Source of the DNA: Pelomonas paludis
Lineage (GTDB): Bacteria > Pseudomonadota > Gammaproteobacteria > Burkholderiales > Burkholderiaceae_C
Direction of reading: 5' to 3'
Length of the DNA: 64,000 nt
Assembly: GCF_039872745.1 (NCBI RefSeq)
Contig: NZ_JBDPZD010000009.1
Span: forward strand, 1-64,000
In this document: positions 16,751 to 25,689 of the stretch, piece after piece
Layout: every line of letters begins with the position of its first letter
Position numbering within the stretch: position 1 is the stretch's first letter
Made by a program: the position numbers and the translations under genes
Notes under the pieces: model-generated
What the model saw: the letters and a program-made list of their open reading frames with translations, nothing else
The model's database searches: none
What the model was told of the DNA's origin: nothing

Positions 16751-17743
16751 TCAATCGGCCTGCGGCGCTACGCCGGCTAGCTCCGCGTCGCGCGATGACG
16801 GCTTCACCGGCACGGGCAACATGGGCAAGCTAGCCACTCGCGCGCGACCCCGTGCCTTGGCTAAGTAGAGCGCTTGGTCCGCCCGGTCCAACAAGCTCGC
16901 CGTACTCACCGAGGCCACGTCCCAGCCCTGACCCTCGATGCCCTCGACGCAGCTCACCCCCACGCTGACCGAGACGATTCCAGAAATCGCGCCGTCGAGA
17001 TGCGGCAAGCGCAGCTCCAGTACGGCCTGCAACATGCGCTCCGCCACTTGGCAACCGCCCTCCAGGTCAGTGCCGGGCAGCAGCGCGGCGAATTCTTCGC
17101 CGCCGTAGCGGGCCACCAAATCGGCGGGGCGGTTCAGCACTGATCTCAAGCAGGCAGCTACCGCATGCAGGCAATGGTCCCCATCCAGATGACCGTACCG
17201 ATCGTTGTACTGCTTGAACCGATCCACGTCGATCATCAGCACGCACAGCGGGTCATGCTGGCGCATGACTCTCGACCACTCCACCGCCAGCGCCGCGTCG
17301 AAGCTGCGACGGTTGGGCAGGTGCGTCAGGGCGTCGGTACCCGCCTGATGGCGCAATTCATCCGCCAGCGCCTTGAGCCGCAGATGCGTGAGCACACGTG
17401 CTCGCAGCAAGGGTTCGCGCACGGGCTTGTGGATGAAGTCCGCCGCCCCGACCGCAAAGCCACGCAATTCGGACGGCTCGTCGTCGTTGGCCGTGACGAA
17501 GAGGATGGGCACGTCGGCAAACTCAGGCCGCAGTTTGAGCCGTTCGCAGACCTCGAAGCCGTCGATGCCGTCCATTTGCGCATCCAGCAGGATCAAGTCC
17601 GGCGCTTCCCGGTCGGCGACCTTGAGCGCTGCTTCACCGCTGGTCGCGAAGCGGATCTCACCCAGACCGGCCAGCATCTTGCCAACCAGCTGCACCAGCG
17701 TCGGATCGTCGTCCACCACGAGCAATTTCGGGACTGCAGCCAT
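16751..17743 (-). CDS. Response-regulator diguanylate cyclase (REC-GGDEF)
   Basis: A 330-residue cytosolic protein: receiver domain at about 6-122 with phospho-acceptor Asp54 (ILLDAQMDGIDG), then a GGDEF domain with the active-site motif GGEEF at 214-218. An I-site R-P-A-D at 205-208, five residues before GGEEF, suggests product feedback inhibition. It would make cyclic di-GMP when phosphorylated. ATG 17743 is chosen because the receiver begins right after it; an upstream TTG at 17767 is less likely. It lies between two histidine kinases on the same strand, so either could be its phosphate donor. Confidence 0.94.
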   Translation of the reverse strand: MAAVPKLLVVDDDPTLVQLVGKMLAGLGEIRFATSGEAALKVADREAPDLILLDAQMDGIDGFEVCERLKLRPEFADVPILFVTANDDEPSELRGFAVGAADFIHKPVREPLLRARVLTHLRLKALADELRHQAGTDALTHLPNRRSFDAALAVEWSRVMRQHDPLCVLMIDVDRFKQYNDRYGHLDGDHCLHAVAACLRSVLNRPADLVARYGGEEFAALLPGTDLEGGCQVAERMLQAVLELRLPHLDGAISGIVSVSVGVSCVEGIEGQGWDVASVSTASLLDRADQALYLAKARGRARVASLPMLPVPVKPSSRDAELAGVAPQAD

Positions 17744-17819
17744 TCGGCCCAAACCTCGACACAGCAATTAAAGCGATGACTGTATAGACGCGCCCCTTCG
17801 CCCGCTGTGGCGCGGCGCG
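17744..17819 (-). promoter_or_regulatory. Gap with possible internal promoter before REC-GGDEF gene
   Basis: The 76-base gap contains, on the minus strand, TATACA and TTTAAT elements upstream of the cyclase start and a GC-rich inverted segment near the upstream kinase stop. An internal promoter is possible, but no -35 is clear. Confidence 0.3.
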
Positions 17820-19751
17820 CTAAGCGGCGTGCAGAAATAACGAAAACCGGCTGCCGCTACCCATTTCTGACCACACCTCCAGACGGCCACCCATCGCTTC
17901 CGCGAAGCCCTTGGAGATCACCAGCCCCAATCCGGTGCCGGGGATGCTGGTCGACTCCGCCCCCAGCCGGTTGAAAGGCTCGAACAGGTGCGCGAGTTGC
18001 GCCTCGGAAAGACCTGGCCCCTCATCCTTGACCATGACGCAGGCTTCGGTGCCAGACCTGAAGAGTCGCACCTGGACGACACCGCCCTGAGGGCTGTACT
18101 TGATGGCGTTGGACACGAGGTTGCTGATGCACTGGCGCACGCGCTTCGCGTCGGCGCGCACGGCCAGCGGCTCGTCAAGCCCCTCGACCCGCAACACGAC
18201 GCGGCCGCGTTCCGCCGCCGGCCGGAGAGCATCGACACAGCCTTGGACGACGGCGCCAAGCTCCATGGACGCCATCTGCACGCTCAGTTGGCCCGCCGCT
18301 TGTCGGGACACTTCAAGCAGGTCGGCAATCAAGCCCTGTAACTGCTCCGCACCCTCCAGGATTCGTTGGAGCTGGCGCCGGTTCTGCGCCTCATCAGCCA
18401 TGCCATTGCCCGCCAGAATCTGAGCAAAACCCAAGATGGCGTTGAGGGGCGCCCCCATCTCGTGGCTGACATAAGCCATCAAGCGCGCCCGCGCTTGCGC
18501 GACGGCCTCGGCGCCGGAGCGCGCTTGCTGTTCGGCAATCAGTTGCTCGCGCTCTGAGCAATCCCGGAGCAAGAAGGTCGTCAGCCCGCCTGGGGCCGAA
18601 CGCGATGCCCGGATCTCTACGGGACGGTCGGCGGCAGCGCCTTGCCGCTGCACCCGCCGGCCTACTGGGCCAGCACAAGCTGCGTCGGCCTGCGCCCACA
18701 AGCCCGGCAGTAGCCGGTCTGCGGGCGCGCCGATCAGCTCGGCCTCAGCACAGCCAAACATCTGCGCGGCAGCGGCGTTCGCGAGCACCACCTGGCCCTG
18801 CTCGTTGCAACTGACGATGGCGTCGCTGGCCGTGCGCACGATCTCCGCCAGGTGAGAGTCGGCAAGCCGACGCCAGTGTTCGGTCGCTGCGCGCAGTTCC
18901 GCATCCTGCCGGCGTTTCAACTCAAGCAGATTGCGCACACGGGCACGCAGCACTTGGGGGTCATAAGGCTTGGACACAAAGTCGGCCGCGCCCAGATCAA
19001 GAGCCTGCCGCTCATTGGCGACATCTGAGTGCCGAGTGACAAAGACGATGGGCAAGTGCGCAAACCGCTCCTGAGACTTCAGCGCCGCACACACACCGAA
19101 GCCGTCCAGGCCGGGCATGTTTGCGTCCAGCAGCACGAGGTCGGGATCCAGTTCGTGCGCAAGCCGGAGCGCCTCCGAGCCCGTGGTCGCAAAGTGCACC
19201 ACGCCCAAACCCGCCACCGCGCGCTGTACCAGCTGAATGGCATCCGCATCGTCATCAACCACCAGCAAGCGCGGATTTGCGCCGGCCTCGGAAGGCTGCC
19301 GCGACAGAGCTGTCGAGACGCGTTCCGTGAGCCCAGCAGACCTCAGGTGAGCCCGGACCCGCGCCACAAAGGACTCGGGCTCCACCGGCTTGGTCACGAA
19401 GTCGGCTGCACCGCGCTGCAACGCGGCAAGTTCCACCTCGCCCAACCCTGAAGCGGTGATCACGATCACCGGCAGTTGCCGCAGTTCGGGCGCGCTGCGG
19501 ATGGCACCACACAACTCAAGGCCTGACATGCCAGGCATGTGGATGTCGGTGATGACGAGGTCTGGCGCGTCGGCGCGAATGCGCTCCAAGGCTTCAAGGC
19601 CAGAGGTGGCGAAGCGCACCTGGCCAAAGCCTGCCAGCATCCGGCTGATCAACTTGATCGAATCGGGCTCGTCATCGACCAACAGAATCTTCGCCGCCTC
19701 AGGCGCTGCTTTCATCATTTCCACCCCGACTGCTTCGACCCTTGCGGCCAT
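17820..19751 (-). CDS. REC-REC-PAS-HisKA-HATPase sensor kinase
   Basis: A 643-residue cytosolic protein with no membrane segment. REC1 has Asp69 (VITDIHMPGMSG), REC2 has Asp209 (LLDANMPGLDG), a PAS domain covers about 300-400, and HisKA has His430 in a modified H-box SHEMGAPLNAI, where most kinases have SHE(I/M)RTPLN. HATPase has V-S-N-A-I-K-Y-S-P, DEGPGLS and GTGLGLVIS. Two receivers ahead of the kinase core suggest it is controlled by other kinases. Start ATG 19751; the frame continues upstream without family similarity. First of three signalling genes and 53 bases after the araC-type gene. Confidence 0.92.
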   Translation of the reverse strand: MAARVEAVGVEMMKAAPEAAKILLVDDEPDSIKLISRMLAGFGQVRFATSGLEALERIRADAPDLVITDIHMPGMSGLELCGAIRSAPELRQLPVIVITASGLGEVELAALQRGAADFVTKPVEPESFVARVRAHLRSAGLTERVSTALSRQPSEAGANPRLLVVDDDADAIQLVQRAVAGLGVVHFATTGSEALRLAHELDPDLVLLDANMPGLDGFGVCAALKSQERFAHLPIVFVTRHSDVANERQALDLGAADFVSKPYDPQVLRARVRNLLELKRRQDAELRAATEHWRRLADSHLAEIVRTASDAIVSCNEQGQVVLANAAAAQMFGCAEAELIGAPADRLLPGLWAQADAACAGPVGRRVQRQGAAADRPVEIRASRSAPGGLTTFLLRDCSEREQLIAEQQARSGAEAVAQARARLMAYVSHEMGAPLNAILGFAQILAGNGMADEAQNRRQLQRILEGAEQLQGLIADLLEVSRQAAGQLSVQMASMELGAVVQGCVDALRPAAERGRVVLRVEGLDEPLAVRADAKRVRQCISNLVSNAIKYSPQGGVVQVRLFRSGTEACVMVKDEGPGLSEAQLAHLFEPFNRLGAESTSIPGTGLGLVISKGFAEAMGGRLEVWSEMGSGSRFSLFLHAA

Positions 19752-19804
19752 ATTGATGACGGTTGACTGCCCTAGCACCGCCGCGATCTTGCAGCAGAAC
19801 CGGG

Positions 19805-20692
19805 CTATCGCCAAACCCGGTAGGCCCAGAAGGCTTCGTCCGTCTCCATCCGGCGGCGCAGGTCCTCGGGGCTGAAGCCGGTCAAGCGCCGCGTCTCGCG
19901 GCACAGGTGGGATTGGTCCGCGTAGCCCGCGTCGGCCGCGACGCCAGCCCATTCAAAGCCCGGGTCATGCTGCGTGGCCGCCACCTGCAGGAAGGCGGCC
20001 TCGGCGCGTGAGGCCGCACGCAGCTCGCGCAGCGGCAAGCCGGCCCAGGCCTTCACGCGGCGCTCGAACTGCCGCAAGCTGCGGCCGGCGCTGCTGGTGG
20101 CGGCGCGCACGGCCAGGGCCTCAACCCAATCCGTCAGGCGCAGCCCCAGCGCGCGCTCCAGGCGCAAGGCCTGCCAGCGCGGGGTCACGAAGTCTTCCAG
20201 CACTGCCAAGCGGGCGGCATCGTCGGGCGCTTGCGCCATGGCTGCCAAGAGCGGCTGCCAGTCCGCCGGCAGCCAGCCAAGGGCGTCGTCACAGCGGTTC
20301 TGCAGCGCCTCGGGCGCAATGCCGGTGAGTGCCTGGAAGGCGTCGAGCATGAACATCACGATCAGCCCGTGCGTGGCCCCGCGCACGTGCATGTGCGTCG
20401 GCCCCGTGAACGGGCCGCTGAGCAGGCAGGGGCCCAGGCGATAGCCGTCGTTCGGGGGCACAAAGCCCGGTGTGGCCAGCCAGTCGCCGTCGCCCGAGAA
20501 CAGGAAGTGCAGCGAGCAGTACGGCGAAGCCGGCCAGTAGGTGGCGTGGGTGACGCCCTCGGCTACCCACCCGCGCGTGTCCCGCAGCAGCACCGCGCGC
20601 ACGCAGCCGGCCAAGCGTAGCGGCGGCAACCACAGCCGCGTCGCGTCGTGCAGCGGCGAGAGCGGGGTCACATCGGAAGGCGGCATGGCCAT
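19805..20692 (-). CDS. AraC-family transcriptional regulator
   Basis: A 295-residue regulator with a C-terminal AraC/XylS double helix-turn-helix. The last 100 residues contain R-S-L-R-Q-F-E-R-R-V-K, G-L-P-L-R-E-L, A-x-D-A-G-Y-A-D-Q-S-H-L-C-R-E-x-R-R-L-T-G-F-S-P. The N-terminal half is beta-rich and contains P-x-S-P-Y-C-S-L-H-F-L-F; its ligand is unknown. Start ATG 20692 (alternatives 20710 and 20686). It is divergent from the P450 gene with 60 bases between starts, so it is a reasonable candidate regulator of the P450 run. Confidence 0.88.
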   Translation of the reverse strand: MAMPPSDVTPLSPLHDATRLWLPPLRLAGCVRAVLLRDTRGWVAEGVTHATYWPASPYCSLHFLFSGDGDWLATPGFVPPNDGYRLGPCLLSGPFTGPTHMHVRGATHGLIVMFMLDAFQALTGIAPEALQNRCDDALGWLPADWQPLLAAMAQAPDDAARLAVLEDFVTPRWQALRLERALGLRLTDWVEALAVRAATSSAGRSLRQFERRVKAWAGLPLRELRAASRAEAAFLQVAATQHDPGFEWAGVAADAGYADQSHLCRETRRLTGFSPEDLRRRMETDEAFWAYRVWR

Positions 20693-20752
20693 GGCAAACG
20701 AGTGTCGCATTCGTTCAATACCGCCAGCGCCCCGGCGGGCAGCATGCCGGCC

Positions 20753-22108
20753 ATGGACATCACCTGGAACGAACTCCCCGGCCCTGCGCCGCGCTACTTT
20801 GGCTTTGCTGAGCTTTGGGCCATGCGGCAGGACTACCTCGGCACGCTCGCTCGCTACCGGCGCCTGGGCGACGTGACGCGGCTGCGCATCTCCGTCGAGC
20901 GGACGCTGGACATCTTCGACCCCGAGCTGCTGCGCCGCGTGATGCTGGAGCATGCCGACGCGCAGATCCGTTGGGAGCGCGCGACCGAAGTGTTTGGCGA
21001 GACCCTTGGGCAGTCGGTCCTCGTGACCGAAGGCGCCACCTGGCAGCGCCAGCGCCGCATGCTGATGCCGGCCTTCGCGCCCAAGCGCATGGCGGGCTAT
21101 GCGGGCTTCATGGCCGAGGCGGCACGTGACGCGTTGGCAGCGTGCCCGGGCGGAATCGTCGCGATGGACGCCTTCTTCAGCCACGTGACCATGGACGTGA
21201 TCCTGCGTGTGCTCTTCAGCGCCCGCGCCGGAGCCGAAACCGTCGAGGCCGCCGCCGCCACCCAGGTGCTGAGCGAGGCCGGCTTCCGGGAGATGTTCTG
21301 GCCCGCGACGCTGCCCGACTGGCTGCCGCTGCCGGGCAAGGCCGCCAAGCGACGCGCGCTGGCCTTCATGCGCGGCCTGCTGCGCCGCCACCTCGATGCG
21401 CCAGCGCGCCCCGGCGCGCAAGACCTGCTGACCCAACTGCGCGCGCTGCGCGACGAAGAGACCGGCGAGGCGCTGAGCGAGCAAGAGGTGTTTGACCAAT
21501 GCATCACCACCTTCCAGGCCGGGCACGAGACCACCGCCACCGCCCTGCTGTGGTGGGCCTGGCTGATGGCCGAGCACCCCGAGGCCCAGGCCCGCGCAGC
21601 CACCGAGGTGCAAGCCGCGCTGGGCGAGCGCGCACCAACCCCCGACGACCTGCACGCCCTGCCCTGGCTCACCGCCACGCTCAAGGAAGCCATGCGGCTC
21701 TATCCGCCCGCCGCCGCCCTGCTCACCCGGCGGCTGACGCGCGACATCGCCGTGCCCTGGCGAGGCGACACGCTGCACCTGCCGCGCGGCGCCATGCTGC
21801 GCTGCACGCCCTACCTGCTGCACCGCGACGAGCGCGTCTGGGCCGAGCCCGAGGCCTTCCGGCCCGAGCGCTTCCTGCCCGAGGCGCCCGAGATTCCAAG
21901 AGGCGCCTACATGCCCTTTGGCCAGGGCCCGCGCGTCTGCCTGGGCCAGCACTTCGCGATGCTGGAGATGAGCCTCGTCGCGGCCCTGGTGCTGCAGGCC
22001 TTTGAGCTGAGCCCTAGCGGCGACCCCGCTCCGCGCCTGCGCCTGGCCGTTACTTTGCGACCCGCCGGAGGCTTGCGCCTGCGGCTCACCCCCCGGAGCA
22101 CCCGATGA
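20753..22108 (+). CDS. Cytochrome P450
   Basis: A 451-residue soluble bacterial cytochrome P450 monooxygenase. The I-helix motif is FQAGHETTATALLWW, the K-helix ExxR is KEAMRL, the meander contains F-R-P-E-R-F, and the haem loop FGQGPRVCLG has the axial Cys at residue 396. W-x-x-x-R in the C-helix (W-Q-R-Q-R) is present. It resembles class I P450s that need separate ferredoxin and reductase, neither encoded nearby. The substrate is unknown. Its stop overlaps the next gene by ATGA, so it is translationally linked to a small membrane protein. An ATG at 20744 would add three residues. Confidence 0.95.
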   Translation: MDITWNELPGPAPRYFGFAELWAMRQDYLGTLARYRRLGDVTRLRISVERTLDIFDPELLRRVMLEHADAQIRWERATEVFGETLGQSVLVTEGATWQRQRRMLMPAFAPKRMAGYAGFMAEAARDALAACPGGIVAMDAFFSHVTMDVILRVLFSARAGAETVEAAAATQVLSEAGFREMFWPATLPDWLPLPGKAAKRRALAFMRGLLRRHLDAPARPGAQDLLTQLRALRDEETGEALSEQEVFDQCITTFQAGHETTATALLWWAWLMAEHPEAQARAATEVQAALGERAPTPDDLHALPWLTATLKEAMRLYPPAAALLTRRLTRDIAVPWRGDTLHLPRGAMLRCTPYLLHRDERVWAEPEAFRPERFLPEAPEIPRGAYMPFGQGPRVCLGQHFAMLEMSLVAALVLQAFELSPSGDPAPRLRLAVTLRPAGGLRLRLTPRSTR

Positions 22109-22521
22109 GCCATGAACCCAAGACCGTCAGGCGCCAGTTGCTGGCTGCCGGCTACCTCGCCAGCTTCACGGCCCTGCTGCATCTCATCGGCGGCACGATC
22201 GAGATCCACCAGCCGCTGATGACCTCCCAGCTCACCGAGTTCCTCCGCCTGCTCCTGTTGGCCTGCTGGCACCTGGTGAGCGTGGCGCTGCTCGTCTCGG
22301 GCCCGGCGCTGCTGTGGTGTGCGAGGCCGGCACGGCAGGCCAGTGCGGGCGCCCTGGCCCTGTTCATCGGCGCGATGTGGCTGGGCTTTGGCGCCGTCTT
22401 TGTGGCCGTGGACTTGGTCTACCAAGGCATGGCCGGCCTCGCCTTGCTGCCACAGTGGACGCTGCTGCTGCCTGTTGGCGCGCTCGCCACGCTGGGCGGC
22501 CGAAGGCTTCTGGGGGGCTGA
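22105..22521 (+). CDS. Four-helix integral membrane protein, unknown function
   Basis: A 138-residue protein with four predicted hydrophobic helices (around residues 10-30, 45-65, 73-95 and 112-130). No catalytic motif is visible. The start ATG overlaps the P450 stop as ATGA, so it is almost certainly co-translated with the P450. It could be a membrane partner, an anchor or a transport aid; none of these can be told from sequence. The ECF sigma factor starts 38 bases later. Confidence 0.8.
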   Translation: MSHEPKTVRRQLLAAGYLASFTALLHLIGGTIEIHQPLMTSQLTEFLRLLLLACWHLVSVALLVSGPALLWCARPARQASAGALALFIGAMWLGFGAVFVAVDLVYQGMAGLALLPQWTLLLPVGALATLGGRRLLGG

Positions 22522-22559
22522 CAGCTTGGGGGCAGGATGCGAGCATCCGCGCCCAGCCC

Positions 22560-23096
22560 ATGTCCGAAATCACACTCCTCCTGCAGCAACTCGCAAGCGG
22601 CGACGCCGCCGCACGCGATCGCCTCTACACCGCGCTCTACCCCGAGCTCAAACGCCTGGCGCGCGCGCACCTCTCGCGCCAAGCCCCGATGACGCTGGAG
22701 CCCGCCGCGTTGATCCACGAGGTCTGGCTCAAGAGCCAGGGCGAAGCCGCCGAGCACCGCGCGCAGTTCTTCGCCCACGCCAGCAAGGTGATGCGCAGCG
22801 TGATCGTCGACCATCTGCGCCGCCAGCACGCCGACAAGCGCGGCGGGCCGGAGAGCCTCGTCACCCTGTCCACCGGCGGCTTCGAGGCCATCCCTGCGCC
22901 CGATGTGCTGCAGCTCGACGAGGTGCTGCAGCAACTCGCGCGGGCGGACAGCCGCGCGCACCAAGTCGTCGAGATGCGCTTCTTTGGCGGCCTGGAGCTG
23001 GCCGAGATCGCGCCACTGCTGGGCATCTCGGTGCCGACGGTCAAGCGCGACTGGCAGCGCGCCCGGGCCTTTCTGTTTGAGGCGCTGCAGAGCTAA
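22560..23096 (+). CDS. ECF-type sigma factor
   Basis: A 178-residue RNA polymerase sigma factor of the ECF type often found beside Ser/Thr kinases (the TIGR02999-like group). Region 2 includes ELKRLARAHL, LIHEVWLK and VIVDHLRRQHADKRG; region 4 includes VVEMRFFGGLELAEIAPLLGISVPTVKRDWQ, a clear helix-turn-helix. No anti-sigma factor is adjacent. A kinase gene starts nine bases downstream, so phosphorylation control is the natural hypothesis. The frame extends upstream antisense to nothing recognisable; ATG 22560 matches the family start. Confidence 0.92.
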   Translation: MSEITLLLQQLASGDAAARDRLYTALYPELKRLARAHLSRQAPMTLEPAALIHEVWLKSQGEAAEHRAQFFAHASKVMRSVIVDHLRRQHADKRGGPESLVTLSTGGFEAIPAPDVLQLDEVLQQLARADSRAHQVVEMRFFGGLELAEIAPLLGISVPTVKRDWQRARAFLFEALQS

Positions 23097-23105
23097 GGCC
23101 GCGCC

Positions 23106-25673
23106 ATGTCCGGCACGCAAACCTGGCAGGCCGCGCTTGCGGCGTTTGAACGCTGGCAGGACGCCGCCGACCCCGCCGCGCTGCTGGCCGAGATCGAGGC
23201 CGAGGACCCTGCACTCGCCGCCCGCGTGCGCGGCCTGATCGAGGCCGACCGGCAGGCCGAGGCGGGCAACTTCCTGGCCCAGCCCGTGCAGGCCGAGGCC
23301 TTGGGGCAAGCGCTCGCTGGCCAGCGCCTCGGCGCCTGGACGCTGCAGAGCCTGCTCGGCCGAGGCGGCATGGGCGAGGTCTGGCGCGCGCAGCGCAGCG
23401 ACGGCGCGCACAGCGGCGAGGCCGCCATCAAACTGCTGCACAGCCCCGGCCGAGGCGATGCCGCCGCCGCCCGCTTCCGCCGCGAGGGCGAACTGCTCGC
23501 GCGCCTGCGCCACCCGCACATCGCCCAGCTGCTCGACATCGGCGAGGCCCAGCTCGGGCCTTGGGCCGTGCGCTACCTCGTCATCGAGCTGGTGGACGGC
23601 GGCGAGCGCCTCGACGCCTACGCCACCGCGCGGCAGCTCGGCACCGCCGAACGCCTGGCGCTGATGCAGCAAGTCTGCAGCGCCGTGGCCCATGCGCACG
23701 CCCAGCTCATCGTCCACCGCGACCTCAAGCCCGGCAATGTGCTCGTCACGCCCGACGGCCAGGTCAAGCTGCTGGACTTCGGCGTCGCCAAGTTGCTCGA
23801 CAACACCGAGGGCAGCGACGAGCTGACCCGCCTCGCCGCCGCCGGCCTCACGCCCGAGTACGCCGCCCCCGAGCAACTGCGCGGCGAGCCCGTCAGCGTC
23901 GCGACCGATGTGTACGCGCTCGGCGTGATGCTCTGCCAGCTGCTCACCGGCCAGCGCCAGTTGCCCAGCGCGACAGGGCTGGACGCCGACCTGCGCGCCC
24001 TCATCGCCCGCGCTACCCAAGCGCGCCCTGAGGACCGCTACGCCAGCGTCGCCGCGCTGTCCGAAGACCTGCGCCGCTACATCGACCACGAGCCGCTCTT
24101 CGCCCGCGCCGGGCCCTGGCGCTACCGGGCGGGCAAGTTTTTGCGCCGACACCGGGTGGGGGTGGCTGCGGGTAGTCTGCTGACCTTGAGCCTGCTACTG
24201 GGCCTGGCTGGCACGGCCTGGCAGTGGCGTGCAGCGCGGCTGGAGGCCGACCGCACGCGGCGCGTGCAGACGGTGATGACGGAGTTGCTTGGCGCCTTCA
24301 GCCCCGAAGTAGCGAACCGGGCCGACGTACCGATGGTGGAGCTGCTGCGCCGCGCCTGGGCTGAGGCCAAGAAGCGACTCGCGGACGACCCGGCTCTGCT
24401 GGCCGATGTAGCCAAGCCCCTGGGCCTGCTGCTGAGCCGCGCAGGCGACATGGGGCTGGCTGCTGAGGCCCTTGCTCTGGCGCACTCCCACGCCAATGCA
24501 GACGCTGAGCTCACGCTGGAACTTGCCCATGCATGGCGGCGGCAAAATCAGACCGAACGGGCTCGACCATTGTTCGAGGCCTTGGCCAACGGCCAGGACC
24601 CAACCAGCCGCACCGCCGCCATGGGCTACCTGGGCGAGCTGGCGCTGGAGGGAGGCGACGCGGTGGGTGCCGAGCGCTGGCTAAAGCAGGCGGCACAGAG
24701 CGCATTGAGCGTTAGCGGCCGCACGCACCCGGTCTACCGCCGCGCCTGCGACGACCTGCTCGATCTCGCGCGCCAACGAGGCGATTGGGCGAGCGCCCGC
24801 CACTGGGCGAACGAAATGATCCAGGCCTCGCAAGGCCACCCCCAGACGATGGCACAAGCACGTGTCAGCCACGGCGTGCTGCTGATGGACCTGGGCGACC
24901 TGTCCGGCGCCGTGCCCGAATTGGAAGCCGGCGTAGCGAGCCTCACCCAAGTGCTTGGGCGTCAAGATGCCATCACGGTGTACGCCCGTACTTGGCTGGC
25001 AAATGCACTCGCACGCAGCGGCCGCCAAGCCGAGGCTCTGGACGTTGCCACGCAGGCCGTACACGACGCACGAGCTGTCTCCGAGCCGCTGGGCCTGCCC
25101 ACCGTGTCTCTGACCTTGCAGCGATGGCGCCTGCGTGGCGATGCATCACACACCGCGCGCGCAGACCTGCCAGCCCTGGCAGACGAATTGGGGCGCCTCG
25201 GTCACCCGGCCGGGCGAGCCCGCGCCCAGGTACTCTGGGCAGAGGCCTTGCTGCGAAGCGGCGGTCCTGCCAGCGAAGCCCAGGCGCTGCTGGATGCCGC
25301 ACAGCAATGGCAATCCGCCAATTTGTCGGCTTCGGATGCAGAGCATTGGCAGACGCTGGCACTGAGCGCGCTCACGCAGCTATTGCTTGATCAACCAAGC
25401 AAAGCACAAACGCACATGCAGGCGGCCGAAGCCGCTGTCGTGGCGGCTACGCCAGACTCGCACCCCGACCGCCTTCGCGTGGCCGCGCTGCGCGCTTGGC
25501 TGCAAGCGCGCGTTTCGGGCGACCGAAACGCATGGCCTACTGCGCGCGACCGCTACCTTCAGACGCTGGCCTGGCGCCCAGACGCTGACACCCTGCGCTC
25601 GAAGTTCTTGGGGTTGCCCGACCCGGCAGGGCATGCCAGCATCGCTGCGGCACTCCTTCTTCTGGCAACCTGA
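23106..25673 (+). CDS. Membrane Ser/Thr protein kinase with large C-terminal domain
   Basis: An 855-residue Hanks-type kinase. Residues 1-70 are a helical N-terminal region. The kinase core has the Gly loop GRGGMGEVW (85-93), ATP lysine K109 in AAIKLL, catalytic loop HRDLKPGN with Asp206, DFG with Asp224, and A-P-E-Q in the activation segment. One TM helix lies at about 351-373. The outer part (about 380-855) is alpha-helical and Ala/Leu/Arg-rich, resembling tetratricopeptide-like repeats. All catalytic residues are present. It follows the ECF sigma gene by nine bases and precedes a small exported protein by 16, consistent with a single transcript. Confidence 0.93.
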   Translation: MSGTQTWQAALAAFERWQDAADPAALLAEIEAEDPALAARVRGLIEADRQAEAGNFLAQPVQAEALGQALAGQRLGAWTLQSLLGRGGMGEVWRAQRSDGAHSGEAAIKLLHSPGRGDAAAARFRREGELLARLRHPHIAQLLDIGEAQLGPWAVRYLVIELVDGGERLDAYATARQLGTAERLALMQQVCSAVAHAHAQLIVHRDLKPGNVLVTPDGQVKLLDFGVAKLLDNTEGSDELTRLAAAGLTPEYAAPEQLRGEPVSVATDVYALGVMLCQLLTGQRQLPSATGLDADLRALIARATQARPEDRYASVAALSEDLRRYIDHEPLFARAGPWRYRAGKFLRRHRVGVAAGSLLTLSLLLGLAGTAWQWRAARLEADRTRRVQTVMTELLGAFSPEVANRADVPMVELLRRAWAEAKKRLADDPALLADVAKPLGLLLSRAGDMGLAAEALALAHSHANADAELTLELAHAWRRQNQTERARPLFEALANGQDPTSRTAAMGYLGELALEGGDAVGAERWLKQAAQSALSVSGRTHPVYRRACDDLLDLARQRGDWASARHWANEMIQASQGHPQTMAQARVSHGVLLMDLGDLSGAVPELEAGVASLTQVLGRQDAITVYARTWLANALARSGRQAEALDVATQAVHDARAVSEPLGLPTVSLTLQRWRLRGDASHTARADLPALADELGRLGHPAGRARAQVLWAEALLRSGGPASEAQALLDAAQQWQSANLSASDAEHWQTLALSALTQLLLDQPSKAQTHMQAAEAAVVAATPDSHPDRLRVAALRAWLQARVSGDRNAWPTARDRYLQTLAWRPDADTLRSKFLGLPDPAGHASIAAALLLLAT

Positions 25674-25689
25674 CTACCGAGAGACCACC

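Noticed and set aside
20711..21952. Long upstream extension of the AraC regulator frame
   Set aside because: It runs antisense through the P450 gene, has no family similarity and reflects the lack of stop codons in G+C-rich DNA.
22419..24152. Long minus-strand frame under the sigma factor and kinase genes
   Set aside because: Its sequence lacks any domain pattern, while the plus strand encodes clear sigma and kinase motifs.
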